A stretch of DNA of 64,000 nt. It comes from Talinum fruticosum. Lineage: Eukaryota > Streptophyta > Magnoliopsida > Caryophyllales > Talinaceae. Under the pieces are notes generated by a model that searched no databases, was not told where the DNA came from, and saw only the letters and a list, made by a program, of their open reading frames with translations. Of this stretch, positions 36,700-50,502 are shown in pieces; positions within the stretch are counted from its first letter, which is position 1; each line of letters starts with the position of its first letter. A program made the position numbers and the translations under genes. The stretch is taken from the NCBI GenBank assembly GCA_021018815.1, contig JAITYX010000063.1:372001-436000 (forward strand), in the 5' to 3' direction.

Positions 36700-39600
36700 A
36701 TGGCTACTCTATCTCACCTCACCCCTCACCTTCTTTCTCTCTCCTCCTCCCATTGTTATAAACCTAGCTCCATATCCTTCCTCTTCTACCGCTCTTGCTT
36801 CCATCTAATTCCAATTCGCCGTGATTGCGACGTGAAACACTCGATAGTATGCTGTGCTTCCACAAAGAAATCCAGGTAGTTTTAACATGTGATCATCTTG
36901 CGTTCCAATTTTAGTTTTTCTTATTGAAGTAATTGTTTTTGGGGATTTTGGATTGAGTAGCAGGAAGCTCATGAGCGATGCGGATCTCCGCAATTGTATC
37001 CGTGAATTTGTGGCTTCAGTTGGACTACCCGAGGGTCATGTGCCCTCCACCAAGGAGCTCTCAGAGCATGGAAGGTGTGAAAGGAATTAATTTGTTGTTT
37101 AATTTCATTTATCTGGAATCTTTTTGTACAATGTTTATACTTTGGGTGACTGGGTGCATAAAGTGATAGTCATATGATAACATACGGCGATTTATGATAT
37201 TGCGTTTGAGTATTCTGAGGATAAGATTTCTCGCGATAGTGTTATAACGATTTGAAATGGGCTTCTTCAATGTAGTAGTCACGAATTTCGAAACCAGACA
37301 ATGAATAGTAAAAATCTCTGTGAAAGTGATGGAAGAAACCACTTGAAGCAAACATTTCATTTTTCTGATAGTTTGGCAGGGTTCTTGACTTCCAAATAGA
37401 ATGCTAATAATCAGTTAATTTTTTTAATGGTAAGTAAGTTAACCTGTTTGTAGATGATTGAGAGTGTTCATGCAACGAGGTGAACGACTTTTGGAGACTT
37501 GTATTTTATTAGTTCTTGTCTCTATATATAAAAAAAAATAGTTCTGTATGTCCTGTTTTCTTAAGAGTGGGGGATTTAGTGTTCAAGGCAGAGAAAGGAC
37601 TGATAGGGGTGTAGAAACGGCAAAGTAATGCACAATCTTAGAAGGGTGCTTTTGTTCCCAAACTTGGATATTTGGATGGTATCATTTCTAACCTGGCCTT
37701 ATGTAATAACTTTAGTTTAATGTACATGTTTTGTTAATATCGGCATTCTAAGCTCGTGATTAAAGCTGAGCTTAGAATGATATTTGAGTCGAAAGCATTC
37801 AAAATGCGGTTTGAGTTACGTTTGCAGTTTAGGTCTTGGTATTAAAGAATCACTCTAATGTGGCAATTGTGCGTATCGTGGTTGTCATGGGGTGAAAGCG
37901 TGGTTCACTCAAATCCAATTTTTTTTTTTTCTGATGCGGTCGTTTTGTGGCGTGATTGGTGACATCTCTTGTTCTTCCTGCCTCTCCCATCCTTTTTTCG
38001 GGAAAGGATATGGAAAAATATGGGCAAGATGTCCTAATGAGAGATATGAAGGGGTGCCCTTGAAAACTGTTTTAAATTTGGAGTCCAGAAGCTATAGGCC
38101 ATAAGGTCATCCTGTTAAGAAAATATAGTTTCAGTCCCAATATAGATAGATGCTGAAATCCAAGAGATTCGATGTATCCCTATAGGTTGTTTTTACTAAC
38201 ATTAAAAGCTGAGTTTTGATTCACTTAGTGATTACTAGTTGCATGGTCATTCAAAGATCAATTGAGAGACCTTTTGAGGATTTAGTTGGAGCAGATTCTT
38301 ACCACATGGATAAAGGAAAAACCTGGTTGATATACATCTGCATTCCTGTACGAGTCTTGGGATTCACAAAGGCATACTTATTCTGCTCACCCTGAACTTT
38401 TATGTAATTGAGTTTGAGGCAAGAAGCTTGACTTTACTTTTGTTGCCCTGGTTCCTTGGTATCCCTCTATATCAGCAAGGGCTATGGACCTATAGTTTTT
38501 GAAGGAGATCCGAAGGATAACTCACCTGAGATACTCTTTTCTTCTGTTTTAGCGCCCCTTGGTTCCTGAGAGAGATATTTTCAGTTTTCAAGGTTATTAA
38601 AATTTTAGCGGAATCTTGCATGTACAAAAACTTGTCTATAAGCTGAAACTAAGGGGAAAAAACCCTGAGGAGAGCTATATGGGTGCTTTTCTGGAAGTTG
38701 ATGCAAGTCCTCATTTGGGTGGTGGGTACAGATCTGGGAATCTGAATTCCGGATGCAGAGGTGCTTTTTGTTGTCTAACACTAATAAGTAGACTCTTCAG
38801 AACACTGAATATTTTCTTTTTCTAATATGAAACATTAGTTGTTCTCATATCTTCTTCATGGTGTCTAGTTTTCATAATGGCCCTTTTAAGATGCCCGCAA
38901 AAAATGCTAATGGCAATGAGGGTATCAAGTTAAAAGCTGCTAGTGTTTTCTGTGAGTTTGTTAGCTTTGTTCACTAGAGTCTAGATGTAGCTGTTGGAGG
39001 AATCATTAATCCTTAGATAGTTTTAGACTTCCAGTGATTATATCCTGTCAAGATGATGGAAACACTAACGGCAATTGGGTTATCTGTTTACAGTTGCTTG
39101 TTTTTGCCATGAGCTTGACAACATTCTTTCTTTTTCATTCTTTTTTCTAAAATTGTATAGCTATCAAATTGATCACTACATTCTAGTGGCAATTTTTTTC
39201 TTCTGTCTTAGATGTCTGAATCATTGCCTTATCTATTCAGTATTTCTAATACCCTTTGGTATTTAGTGAGAGAGCACCTATGGTTACTTAGATGAGGTCT
39301 TTCAAATTTCCTTTCGATGTACTTTTCTTCAGCCGCAGATGTAAATCAGTATCTAACCTTAATTTCCTCGGTGGTGATTATGGTGTTGGCTACGTTTGTG
39401 CTTCAGTGGCCAATGCATTGAAAGAATCACAATAAAAAACTTTGAAGTGTAATAAAAGAAGTTAGAGTTACATAGATATTTTTATCTTACTTTTTATTAT
39501 TTTATATTTTTCATTTACAGGAAAGACCTTGCAAACATTGTTAGAAGGAGAGGACATAAATTTATCAAAGAGCTTCTGGCAAGCTCTTCAGAGACAGCAA

Positions 39601-42600
39601 TCGAGGGGTTTGATTTAGGGGAAAACGTGAGTGATGAAGAAAATGGGATATATGTTGAAGAAACAGGTCAATATTGCTATCTTTTAAAGAACGCTACTTT
39701 GAAAAGCATACAGTTTGGAATATTTATTGATTGCTTTATACAACTGAAAAGGTCAGGAGGGGAAGGTGAATGATTTGGATGCAAATTCAGCAGATTTTCT
39801 TCTGATGAATGACGGTTCTACTGGGAACAACTTGGTGACAAAAGAGGAATCACCCATCAGTTCTAATGATCATAGTGACAGATATGAAGAATTGCAGCCT
39901 CCTTTACATGAGAAGGTGAATGGTACAATTGAAGAGTCTGATGTTCCCCTGTTGAATGATGTTTCAGCTTCTGATGATGATAGATTGGTGGCAGAATATG
40001 AATCAACTGTTAGTTCCAATTATCTAAATGATAAATCAACAGAAACGCCAGTTTCCTTGCAGGAGAAGGTTGAAAACTTTATGAAATATGGGCAATTGGA
40101 TACAGTTGAAGGTAAGCCAGAATAAACATATTCTAAAGCAAATGATAAAGGTTCATGTTATATTTGTCATGTTTTGATTGTAGGAAGTAAGACTCCATCC
40201 AATATCTCACTTTCAATTTCTGATTGTTCCACTTCTACTATCCACACTTAATTTCTTAGTCAATATTTTGAGCGTAATTTGTGATATGCTTCACTCAAGG
40301 TTGCTTCATATAATCCACTTCAATGTGAAGTGGATCATTTACTTGGGGTTTGGTGATTTTGTGCATTGACAACCGAGTTGATGTTAGCATTTATTTTTGG
40401 TTTATTGCACAGTTTTTGTTTATTCTAAATGTGTGGCGTTCAGATGATTTTGGCACCCATTTGGAAATTGATGGTGAGAAAGAAGGTGAAAGTGCAACTA
40501 GCGAGAAGAACCTTGTTGAGTGTGAACTAGTCTCCAAAGGCGAAGTTGATTCAAGACATTTGGGTTACGTTAACAACAATGATACAGGATTGAATGGTAC
40601 CCTGATGGCATCAAGGCTGGGTGCTTCTGATTCTACAAGGTTTTGCTAATTCCTCTCCCCCTCCCCCACCAAAACCTCGGTGCCCTTTTGTTAGATGGTG
40701 TGTAAACGGTGCATTCTTGAGATTTGCTGATATTGTGGTTTTGGCAGTGGCTATATTTATTTGCTACTCTCTACTGTAGCTGATCTTAAGCATGAAACTT
40801 AACACATATAAAAGTGTTTTGGAGTAAGATTCCTTGAAGTTGATGACTGCTAGTTTGATTGTCTTTTTGAGACTTCCCTTGAAAGTTTTGACTGGTGTAT
40901 GATGTCTGTATATTTGCATTTGAATATGTGATGTTCCTTTACATGGCTCCAAGTGCCATTTTCCATTGTGCTTTCTGACAAGAACACTATCACTGCTATT
41001 AGTTGTCAATTCAGTCCGCATAGGAAATTTATTAATCATGAAATACAATTCCATATCTGACATTCTTTGTCCTCCCTAATTAGTTTTCAGTTATTATGGA
41101 GCAATGGCTGTGCTTACTCTTTTGTGATTAGGGAAGTAGTAAACCCTCCATTCCCGAGTGTATGTCAAATTTAAGGAACGGAGGGAATATAAAAAGTCTC
41201 CAACTAATTGCATTTCTCTTTCTCATTCACATGTAGTTTTTTGCGTTTCGTGATGTCATTTTGGTATTTTAACATCTTTGTTGGACATTTGGAGAAAGAA
41301 AGCTTCACTAGCTCTAAGGAAAATTTCTAATTTCTATCTGCGAAGATTGGTCAATGATTTATGGGACCAATTTTAATGGTTTTGTTGTAAAATCAATGAG
41401 CAATTTGTGGAATCATTGCCATTGCATCGAAGTCAATGCTGCTAGCACCACTGGTTCATAAGACTGTCAATAGGTGGGTGACAATATCAAAGGTCTAATT
41501 TCCTGTTTCTTATACAATGCAGATAACCTAGACTACACTAGTCCAGTGCTAAGTTTTTTCTTCTTTTGGTCTGTCGTTTTGGTTTTATCCATATAGGCTT
41601 GAATGCTTGACCCACTTTGACTGTGAAACTTAAATTGTTTATTGGGTTTGTTTTTTGGTTGCTTTATTAAGCCTTGTTCCATTTAGCTGGAAGGAGTTTT
41701 CAGGCTAGAAGTTAGTTGTAAAGTTTGTTATAAGAAGTTGGAAAACTATAAGGTAAAGTTAAATGGAATAGGGCCTCAATACCTATTGGTTGATGTGTAG
41801 AAGAGGTATCTTACTCTTCTAACTGTTGCGAATAATTTTAGGCACTTTTCGTTTTCTTTTTGCTGGTAAGGCACCCCTATTAGAGGCCCATCTCTCGTGG
41901 GAATTCGCTAGTGGGAAGGCATGGGTGAGAGGGCCCGCAAGGGGGCAATAAGGGGAGCATAACACTTGCATGCTTCTAGTGGAATTTAAACTCACACCTC
42001 TTTTGTGGAAAGTGAGACAAGTAGCACTAGACCACCTCTTAAGTTCATTAGGTACTTATTTTGTCCTTTAATCCTTCGTTGAATTGGAATCGAGCTTGAC
42101 TGGCCCATAAGAGGTAGAGCTCTTCGTTACAAATTTTTCTCTATTCACAAGATTTCAACATCAGACCTTGCTTAAGGGGAGCAAGTGGGGAATCACTTGA
42201 ACAACCTGAGGTTTGGTGGCACTACTATTATGTACTTTGTTATTTGTGATTCTTTGATTTGGGCTTGTCTTGGGTTTCCTATGCGATGTAGTTGAAACGA
42301 TTCAAAAGCTCATTTATGAAAAGGAGAAGTATTCTATCCAACAAAAAAAAATATAAAGGAGAAGTATATTGAATTTAAGGATGAGAGGAATATGTCATTT
42401 TACAAAGTTAAAAGGAAACTTTTCAAAGAGAGTACGAGAAACTTTGTGTTATTTTCAATTTTCAAAACTGTGAAAAAAAGTTTGTTTTTTATCACATTTT
42501 GTTGGCCGTTCCGTTTCCTATTCTCCCCTTCATATATGCTTTCTCTTTTCTTTTCTTTTTTTTGGGGGGTGTAGTGCATTATTTTTCATGTATGAGGGAT

Positions 42601-45600
42601 CAATCATGCATTTCATGTAATTTTTTTCTGTGCATTTCTTTTCTGAAGGTTACTTGTCCTTTATTTCCTGATATTTCCCTTATTATCATATGTGCATTTA
42701 AACTTGTGAATTTTTTTTTTTCATATAGAAAAACTTTTATCATATAATGGAGGAACAGTCGGTTTATATCCGATAAGCTTCCATTTAATATATAAAGGAT
42801 TTTGCTATGTACTCATTGAAACTCTCTCTTCATACAGTGGTACATAATTTTAGTTTATTTGTGATGTACTTTGTCTCCCTATATGATACATAGGCCCTGT
42901 TCCATTTAGCTTTAGCTTATAACCTTACGGCTCCTTCCAGCTTTTTATAAATAACTTTACAATTATCTTGGAACTTCTTAAAGCCTTACAACTCCTTACG
43001 GATAAATGGAACAGGGCCATAGTGGAGTATTATTTAGCATCTGATTCATTTTTTCTTTGTATTTGATGGAAACCTTCATATTTGGCGATCTTTCTTCATG
43101 ATATATTCGATAAACTTTCTCTTTATCTCTAATTAATTATATGTTTCCTTATATTTACCCAAAGTTTTCGCCTTATCTGATGGACTTGCACTTAGTAATA
43201 CAGACTTTTCTATGTATCCGTTGCCTCTATGTTTGGTTTTCCTTCCTTATTTTATCACTAGTTGAACCGATGAATTTTCTCTTTTATAGTGGCTGAACTT
43301 TATTTTTATATTTGATAATTGTTGGTGATATAAATTTTGACTTTGATTTTCTTCGCTCTTTGCCTAGTTGGTAGTTTGGGATTCTTTAATAGGCTTTGAA
43401 AAGCTATTGTCCAAAATTCGGACGTCGATGTGAGGGTTTGTCATTTTGCATATGAAAGTTGTAAATTCAAATTAATTTTTCTAGTGTATTTTAGATGATA
43501 CATGCGACAGTCTCAACAACAGTACATATCCATGTCTGGCTTGTATTGGACACTGGCACTCTTGCACACTCCTTGGACACTCTTAAATGTATGCGAAATA
43601 CATAGATGGCACAAAGAAATTGGGTTTTGTTATCAACATTAGTAGGCCACATTACGAGCAATTTTATTATTGTTGCCATTCAAATATGACCCTTTCCAAG
43701 GGTCAGAACATAGAAAAATTACTAAGCCGACATGTAATTAAATAAGTATTTTGTCATGAGTATGAGTTCAACAATTCATTATATGTGTCATATCCTAACT
43801 TGTTCAAAAATCACATGTCAGTGTCATGTACGTGTCTCGTATTCATGTCTGTGCTTCTAGGATTAAAGAATTCAAAAATAATTGACAAACAAGGAAAAGG
43901 ACCAGATATTTCTTGGTGTTCTTTTTTTCTTTTTTTCCCCCAGAGTTTGGATATGTGTCTTTCACATATCCCATGTCTTGTCTATGAAGTGTTGTTTCCC
44001 ACAAGGGTACAGCAGGATAGAATGGAGTCTGGATATAATAGGCTATTAATAACCTTTATATATATATATTTTTCTATCCTGTTTTAGGAAGTTGAAGGTA
44101 TTAAGTGCAAGCAATGTTTCCCCTTGTTACTGAAGTGCTATGTCTAAGTCTTTTCCATTGTGCTATACCTATGTTAATTACTTGGAGGTTCTTTTCTCTT
44201 CATAAGAAGACGGCATCAGTCTTCTGTCCCATGTAGTCTTGACATAAAAAGCATAAGAGAAAGCTATTTGGTACTTTCCCAATTATTTGCCTTTTGATTG
44301 TTTCTAAATGGCTTTTGATGACATGAATATTTCTTGGACTGAGCTATAACATGCTGGACTGCTTATGTCCAGTACAGGTGGCAGTGTTGAACTTTGCTGT
44401 TTTCTGAAAAGAAAGGGTACTTGAGGTGAAGTGAAAGTCCAATTAGTGCAGGACATAAATTTATTCATCTGTTGTCTTCTGACTTTTTTCCCCTTTTGAT
44501 TTTCTAGGGAATATTTATCTGCCCAAGGTCAAACAACTACTGATATTGATAAAGATATGAACAAGGTGGTTCATTTATCTATTTCCTATCATAATACGCA
44601 TGAAAATTTCATCCTGGAAACTGTGACTTGTCTTTTTCTGCTTTACGCCATTCAGGCCATCAAATTGGAGAATGAAGATGAAATCGATCATCTCAAACAT
44701 ATGCTGGTAAGTATTACCATATATGTTATCTCATGCAAATTGTTGATATATTATTTTCAAATACAAGACAACACATGCATTTATAGAAGAATCATTTTAA
44801 CTTTCCATCTATCTCACTTTTAATTTGCTAATTCTTTTTGCCCATATATTCTCACTTCTTCTTTGTTAATGCAGCATCAAAAGGAATTGGAGTTGTCTCA
44901 GTTAAAGGAAGAGATAGAGAAGGAGAAGGTAGAGTATCTTATAGTGTTCTCCAATTGAAGCATCTATAGACGTACAGTTTGTAATTTGGATGACACCCTT
45001 CCCCTGGGGCATGCTCAAAACACCTCCTTTGGCCAGTAGTAAAGGACATTCATTCTAGGCCAATCCCAATAGTATATGTTAATAGTTGTGCGGCAATGAG
45101 TGCCTTGGGGTTTATGCAATTGGTTAATATTGGCTAAAATCACAACGAAAAGAAGACGGGACACACATATGCTTGTTGTCCCTTGGGGTCAGTGCAATTA
45201 GTTAATATTGGTCACAATGAAAAGAAAACGAAGAGGGGGCATAAAAGCACGCACACACACATGCATAGAGAGAGAGAGAGAGAGACAAATAGATCAACGA
45301 AAGAGAGAGAGAGAGAGAGAGAGAGGATTTGAGGGGGGTGGATACCCGAGTTCAAATCTGTTCTCATTCATCGGTGCCTCCTTATATAACAACCCGCCTG
45401 GGCAGAAAAATTATGAGGAGGTTTATGGGTGAAATCTATGGAAAGAAGTGTGCAACCAGAGAAGGACATGTCTTAGGGCAGAACTCCATAAGGAAGTCCC
45501 TTATCCATGTAAACTCAATGAACCTAAGAGAGTAATGGAAGCTTTATAAAGGCGCTGATATCAATAACTCTTATTATGAGCCTCAAATTACTCATTAAAA

Positions 45601-48600
45601 CATAATCCTAACATTTACACAACCATTCAGCTAAAGTAGTCCATTGAGGCCACATAAAATTGTAGGTTCAAAAACAACAGGGCATAAGGGTTTTACTTAC
45701 CTTTTTTAAAGAAACCTGGAAAGGAAAATGTGTAGAATGCTTGAGTATGTTAATGGTTTAGTAACAGTTTATTACTAAACAAGTCTCGTTACTTATTTGG
45801 AATGGCAAAGACACTTGTGGTTGTTTTGGTTTAATGTAATCAAATTGATAATGTAATCAAATTGGTATAGGTAATTCCATTCCATATTTGGTTGCAATTT
45901 TATATTGTAACTAAAATTGCATTGTAATTAACTAATTACATTAGCCTCCACCTTTGTAATTACAATTACTTGGAGATTCGCTAGAGAATTGTGATTGCAT
46001 CAATCAAATTTTCCTTTTCTATAAAGCTATATGGCATCTACAATGATAATATCATGACAAGAATAAATATAAAATATCAAAACAGATACTTATTTCAACA
46101 TTAAGGGTAAATATACTTTTGATGAGTTCTATATAAGCAGCTTCATTCTGGCCCCAAACCACATTCTATGACTCTAATCTATCTTCCTCAAATGTCGGTG
46201 AGCTATATAGTATAACTTCAAAGAACAAGTAAATGTGTTACATGGTAGATTCAACTTGAAAGAAACATCATTGTACTCGAGTGATATGAACCTCCATTGC
46301 TAAGTTATTCCCAATCAAAACCAATGTATAACTTGCACGATAGGCAAGAGAAATGGAAATACTAGGAACAAAACTCTCAAACTAAGTCTAAGGACCCTTA
46401 TAGAACTTGCACAATGGGCAAGAGAAGTGCTCGCACAATAGGTGAGAGACCAAGTTCTATTGAGGTAACCTTAACTTGCACAAGGAAGAGAGAAATTTAT
46501 GGGAAAAAAAAAAATACCCTAAACAATTGAAGAAACCAAAGTAAAAGGAGCTTACTACTAGCTATATGGCCAGCCGAACAATCTAGAGAAGAGAACGAAG
46601 AAAGTGATACAAAACTAGGGTTTGAGAGGAGGAGGAGAAGGAAAGGAGGCGGCTTTGGAGGTTCCTTAATCAAATTACAATCCACTTGCAGTAGTTCTTT
46701 TTCTCTTTCTCTTTCTCTTGTCTGTCTCTCATACTCCATTCCATGTTCCTTATGACTTTCTCTCTCCTCCACTTGGCCAAAAATCCATCCACTTGAGAAG
46801 GAAGTCAATTTTCTTTCTTCTAATACCTTGTCAATATGGTCATTTGAAATTTAACACCAAATCCAACTTCAATGGTTTGGAGTGAAACTTATTCAGTGGA
46901 AAAGATTAAACGAAGCTCAAATATGAATTTTGTGGTCAAAGTTCCTTTATTTGGTTTAACATTATGTCCACTATGATAATTTAGTTGACATTCTTTGCGA
47001 CTAAAATAATGCAATGGACATTGTTTGCCACTAACATTTATCTCCACTGTGATTCCATTATTCTTTTTACTTAACCAAATATGGCAATGTAATTATTTGC
47101 CCATTATATTGCCTATCTAATTGCATTACATTGTTACTTATCTTACACCCTTATTGCATGACACCCAACCAAACGCCACAATAAAGTTATGGAATTATCC
47201 CTATTGGGTTTTTGCCCTTTTTCTTTTAATGTCAAACATCTCAAGTTGCTATCCGACATAAAAGGGATTGAGCTATTTATAACACAATCAGCACATTCAC
47301 TTCGTAAACTTCTCCATATTAGAGTGTAGATCTTTTCTTTAAATATCAAAAACTAAAGTTTTGGAATCATCCCTATTGTTTTATCCTCTTTAATTTTCAT
47401 AAAATAAACCAACGAAAGAAGCAATGGGAAGAGTTTTTGTGTAGAACTGCAAAATACATGTACATCTAGGTCAATTGATTTAAACATCATCCTTGCACCT
47501 CCCACCCCCCCAAAAAAAAAAGGAAAATAGAATTTGGATGATCATTATGAGAAAGGGGGAGTATATGAAAAATATGCTCAAACTTACAAGATACTGTAAG
47601 CCACGATGATAAAATCAAATATCTGCAAAATTACAAAAACTAAGGTCGCACTTGCACACTTGAATCTCATACAGTAGGTTTGTCGTCGGAAACTAGGCTT
47701 AGTCTCAAAACTCATAAGCGCCTATGTAATAGGTTGAATTATCCAAATCAGTGTATAATATAACATCAATTAAGGGTGGGTGACATGGTAATGTTACAAC
47801 GCCAAAATTACATCACAACCTGGTGTGTTTGGGGCATAGAAGATGCCTTATTTTTATCTTCATTCTAGTAGTAGCCTTGTTAATTTACACGGAGCTAAAA
47901 GTGTTGCTATTGGTAATTTTTTGGCTTAGGATATAATGAAGTGGAAAACCATTAATGCAGCTCAGGATCTAACTAAAACCTTTTCTCTAGTAATTGCTAG
48001 AGTACTCTGCCTACTTTTGACCTCCAGCCCCTCTAAGGTGGGAGTCTTATGAGAGGCACCAAAGTAAATGCATGATATGCTATGGTAGTTGCCTAGTTGG
48101 AAAGCTGATTAATCTCCTATCAAGGCCGCACATAGGAGATACTTAGTGCTTAGGAATTGTGGCCTACGCATCAGTGTTGTGATAATGCTGCCGTGTACAT
48201 GTGCTTTCTCCCTGTTACGAAATTTATGTGAGATGGTGCTCTTTACAGCAAGCTCTGTTAATCTTGCAAACGAAAGCGGAAAATGAGATTAGCAAAGCCC
48301 AGAAGCTCATATCAGAAAAGGATGCAGAATTACATGCTGCTGAAGAGAGCCTTTCCGGACTTGTCGAGGTAATTCTGGTCTTGGAACCTCTTAGAACTGC
48401 ATTGCTATAGTAAATTTTTTTTTTTTAATCTGGTTTTCGTGGCTTGTGCTTGGAATGAGGCAGTAAATTGTTGCCTACACCTTTATTTTATGTCTTCTTG
48501 CAGAGTCAGTATCTTGATTGTAAAGAGTGACTTTTCTCATGGTAATTATGAGGCCAGTTTAACGTTTTATGCACTTCTCAATGTGTTAGGCTAAGATTCA

Positions 48601-50502
48601 GTATTCTGGAGAAGGTCAGATGGTGGAGGTAGCAGGTAGCTTCAATGGTTGGCATCAAAGAATTAAAATGGAGCCACAACCATTGCCTGATACATTGGAA
48701 CCTACTGGATCAAGGTGTGTAGTGCATTTCAGTTATCTGCATTTCTACTATTTAATGAATTGGGCCCTTCAACACTACAAGCCTTGTCTTCAGCCTTGAC
48801 TTTGGTTGAGTAGCCTGTAAATGTGCTTTTACATCTTCTTGTGGGTCATGTATTCTCTGCTTTTCTCCTCTGCATGTAATATTTTATTATCCTTAGGTTC
48901 CTGAATTTTTATTTTGGGAAATTACTGCCTGATTTTTGAAGGGCTTTTTCTGGTGTTCTTTCTTTTTTGTTATTGTGGGGGATAGATAGGGGCGGTTATA
49001 ATATAATTAATGTCATTATTTAACATATCCAACCATCGTATTAACATTTGACAATACAGCATGTCACAGTGCCCAAAAGAATGAAAATCTAGCATTTTGA
49101 ACAAGATTTGCCCAGCAATGTGCTCTGTTTGTTACTTTATAACCTGGCTTGTGGAACTTTATGGGTCATGGAATAAGTTTGGGATCATAATATGTGCCTT
49201 AGAAGCAAATACCAAACAAAGAGTACTTTTTGTGCCATTTAGTACTGCAATTTGTCGTGAACACTGGTTCAAGTTTGTAAAATATTTTTTTACTCCAACA
49301 TTCAAACTAAGACCTCTTCAATAGAAATCTAGTATTTTTTCTCATTAGCAAATCATTTGTATAGCATTTCAATCAATAACAGGATGGATATGTGAAGGAC
49401 ATTTATTACAAATCAGTGTCTTCAATTAATGCTTGTTGTCTACGTCAAATTTTGGTTGAAAAGTAGAGTTGCTAGTTCTACGTGGATTGGAACATGATCC
49501 AAAACATTCCGGATTGCGAAGGAATCAGGTTATGGTTCGAAGATCTTGGACCATTGTTTGGGGTTTTTTTGGGGGGTTGGAATTGGGTAATTATTTTGGC
49601 ACTAATTTGAGATATATGTGGCTCTGCTACACTTTTCTCTGTGTTTGATGCTTATCTAGGACACAAGATGCAAAATCTATTGTGCATGTGCACATGTTAC
49701 AGAGCTAGAAGCAATGCTGCTATGGTGGTACTTGCAAGTTAAGCTGTTGCCTTTCTTATTCTTGGAACTGCATCTTGCCTCTTTCATGCATATGTTTATC
49801 CTCTGGATATTTGTAATCTCTGAGGGTGGTGGTCTTGTCAGTGTCGATTGCAACTTTGATTTCTGGTTCTGAGCTTTTGCCAAAAGTATAGATCGTTTCT
49901 GTTGTTTTCTAGTGCTTTTTCTTTATTTTGATCCTTCCTGCATTTCATATTTGTCTCTACCTTTTTATTGCGTTAAGCCCAGTTTTGTTTGCTACATCTT
50001 TCAGAACAGTCTTGAAATGAGAGTTAACCATGTTCATAATGTTTTCAGGAAATCTAGGCTCTGGTTGACAACCTTGTGGCTTTATCCTGGCGTGTATGAG
50101 GTGCAATTTTTGTACCTTGAATTATGCTTTTCTTTTGTTATTTCTATGAGAATAAGCTTCCTGTCCTCTTCCTGCCCCTTCCATTCGAATTTGTGGGATA
50201 TTTTCTTTGATCCTGCTATTTTTCCTTTGATCATTTTACTCCCACCCCCCTAAAAAAAAAAAAGAAAAAGAATCAAATCTATTTATGGGAAAAAGAAGCG
50301 TGTTTGTGGATCCCATTTCATCCATCTAAAAGATCTTATTCCTTTCTCTTTGCCATGCAACTGCTGGAGTATATCTTGAAATCATATCCTCATCAATCTG
50401 CAGGTTAAGTTCATTGTTGATGGGCAATGGAAGATTGACCGCCACAGAGAAGCAACTATCAAGGGTGGTATTGAAAACAACATTCTTCGAGTTGATGGAT
50501 GA
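36700..50502 (+). CDS. PTST3: Plastid CBM48 coiled-coil protein, PROTEIN TARGETING TO STARCH homolog (PTST2/3 group), 12 exons
   Basis: PTST2/3 proteins act in the plastid with starch synthase 4 in starch granule initiation (family knowledge). Exons: 36700-36875, 36964-37074, 39521-39666, 39752-40111, 40444-40639, 44508-44565, 44656-44706, 44875-44928, 48249-48368, 48590-48714, 50049-50100, 50404-50502. All introns are GT-AG and phases fit, giving 515 residues. Residues 1-58 form a Ser-rich transit peptide starting [12 protein letters not shown]; an in-frame ATG at 36667 would add 11 residues but has a poorer context. Next come the conserved block [18 protein letters not shown] + [15 protein letters not shown], an acidic spacer, a coiled coil (about 330-424) and a C-terminal CBM48 (about 425-515) with [28 protein letters not shown] and ENNILRVDG. 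Two introns exceed 3 kb and hold transposons. The choice of PTST3 over PTST2 is tentative. Confidence 0.88.
41142..41187. mobile_element. Stowaway-like MITE remnant in intron 5
   Basis: CCCTCCATTCCC is inverted as GGAACGGAGGG within 46 bases, flanked by TA on both sides. This matches the CTCCCTCCGTTCC terminus of Tc1/mariner (Stowaway) MITEs, here reduced to little more than its ends. Confidence 0.45.
41671..41775. mobile_element. Tourist/Harbinger-like MITE, copy 2 (intron 5)
   Basis: The left end is GCCTTGTTCCATTTAGCTGG; the right end, inverted, is GGCCCTATTCCATTTAAC. It is the same family as 42893-43018 but more decayed, and its target duplication is no longer clear. Confidence 0.55.
41868..42045 (-). 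mobile_element. SINE-like tRNA-derived element (intron 5)
   Basis: The minus strand from about 42040 reads GAGGTGGTCTAGTGCTACTTG, which fits a pol III box A (TGGTCTAGTGC). About 30 bases on, GTGAGTTTAAATTCC is a weakened box B. A tRNA-unrelated body follows to about 41868. The layout fits a plant SINE. No poly(A) tail or target duplication was resolved. Confidence 0.45.
42893..43018. mobile_element. Tourist/Harbinger-like MITE, copy 3 (126 bp, intron 5)
   Basis: Inverted ends GGCCCTGTTCCATTTA and TAAATGGAACAGGGCC match perfectly over 16 bases. The flanks are ATA at 42890-42892 and 43019-43021. It is the best-preserved copy of the family. Confidence 0.8.
45268..45327. repeat. (GA)n microsatellites in intron 8
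   Basis: Two GA runs (about 45268-45285 and 45303-45325) are separated by a short unrelated stretch. Confidence 0.9.
45815..47181. mobile_element. TIR element nested in intron 8 of the PTST-like gene
   Basis: The left end TTGTGGTTGTTTTGGTTTAA and the inverted right end TTGTGGCGTTTGGTTGGGTG are similar. Both sides also carry ATTGCATT / TAATTACATT words and an ATATTTGGTT motif. The interior is interrupted by the dispersed repeat at 46083-46860, so this looks like an older TIR element with a later insertion. Target duplication is unclear and the superfamily unassigned. Confidence 0.5.
46083..46860. repeat. Dispersed repeat, copy 2, inside the TIR element
   Basis: It is collinear with 18781-19260 over its first 300 bases. 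It also carries a short internal repeat built on ACTTGCACAATGGGCAAGAGA (about 46330-46490). The later part is purine-rich with no coding domain. Confidence 0.45.
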
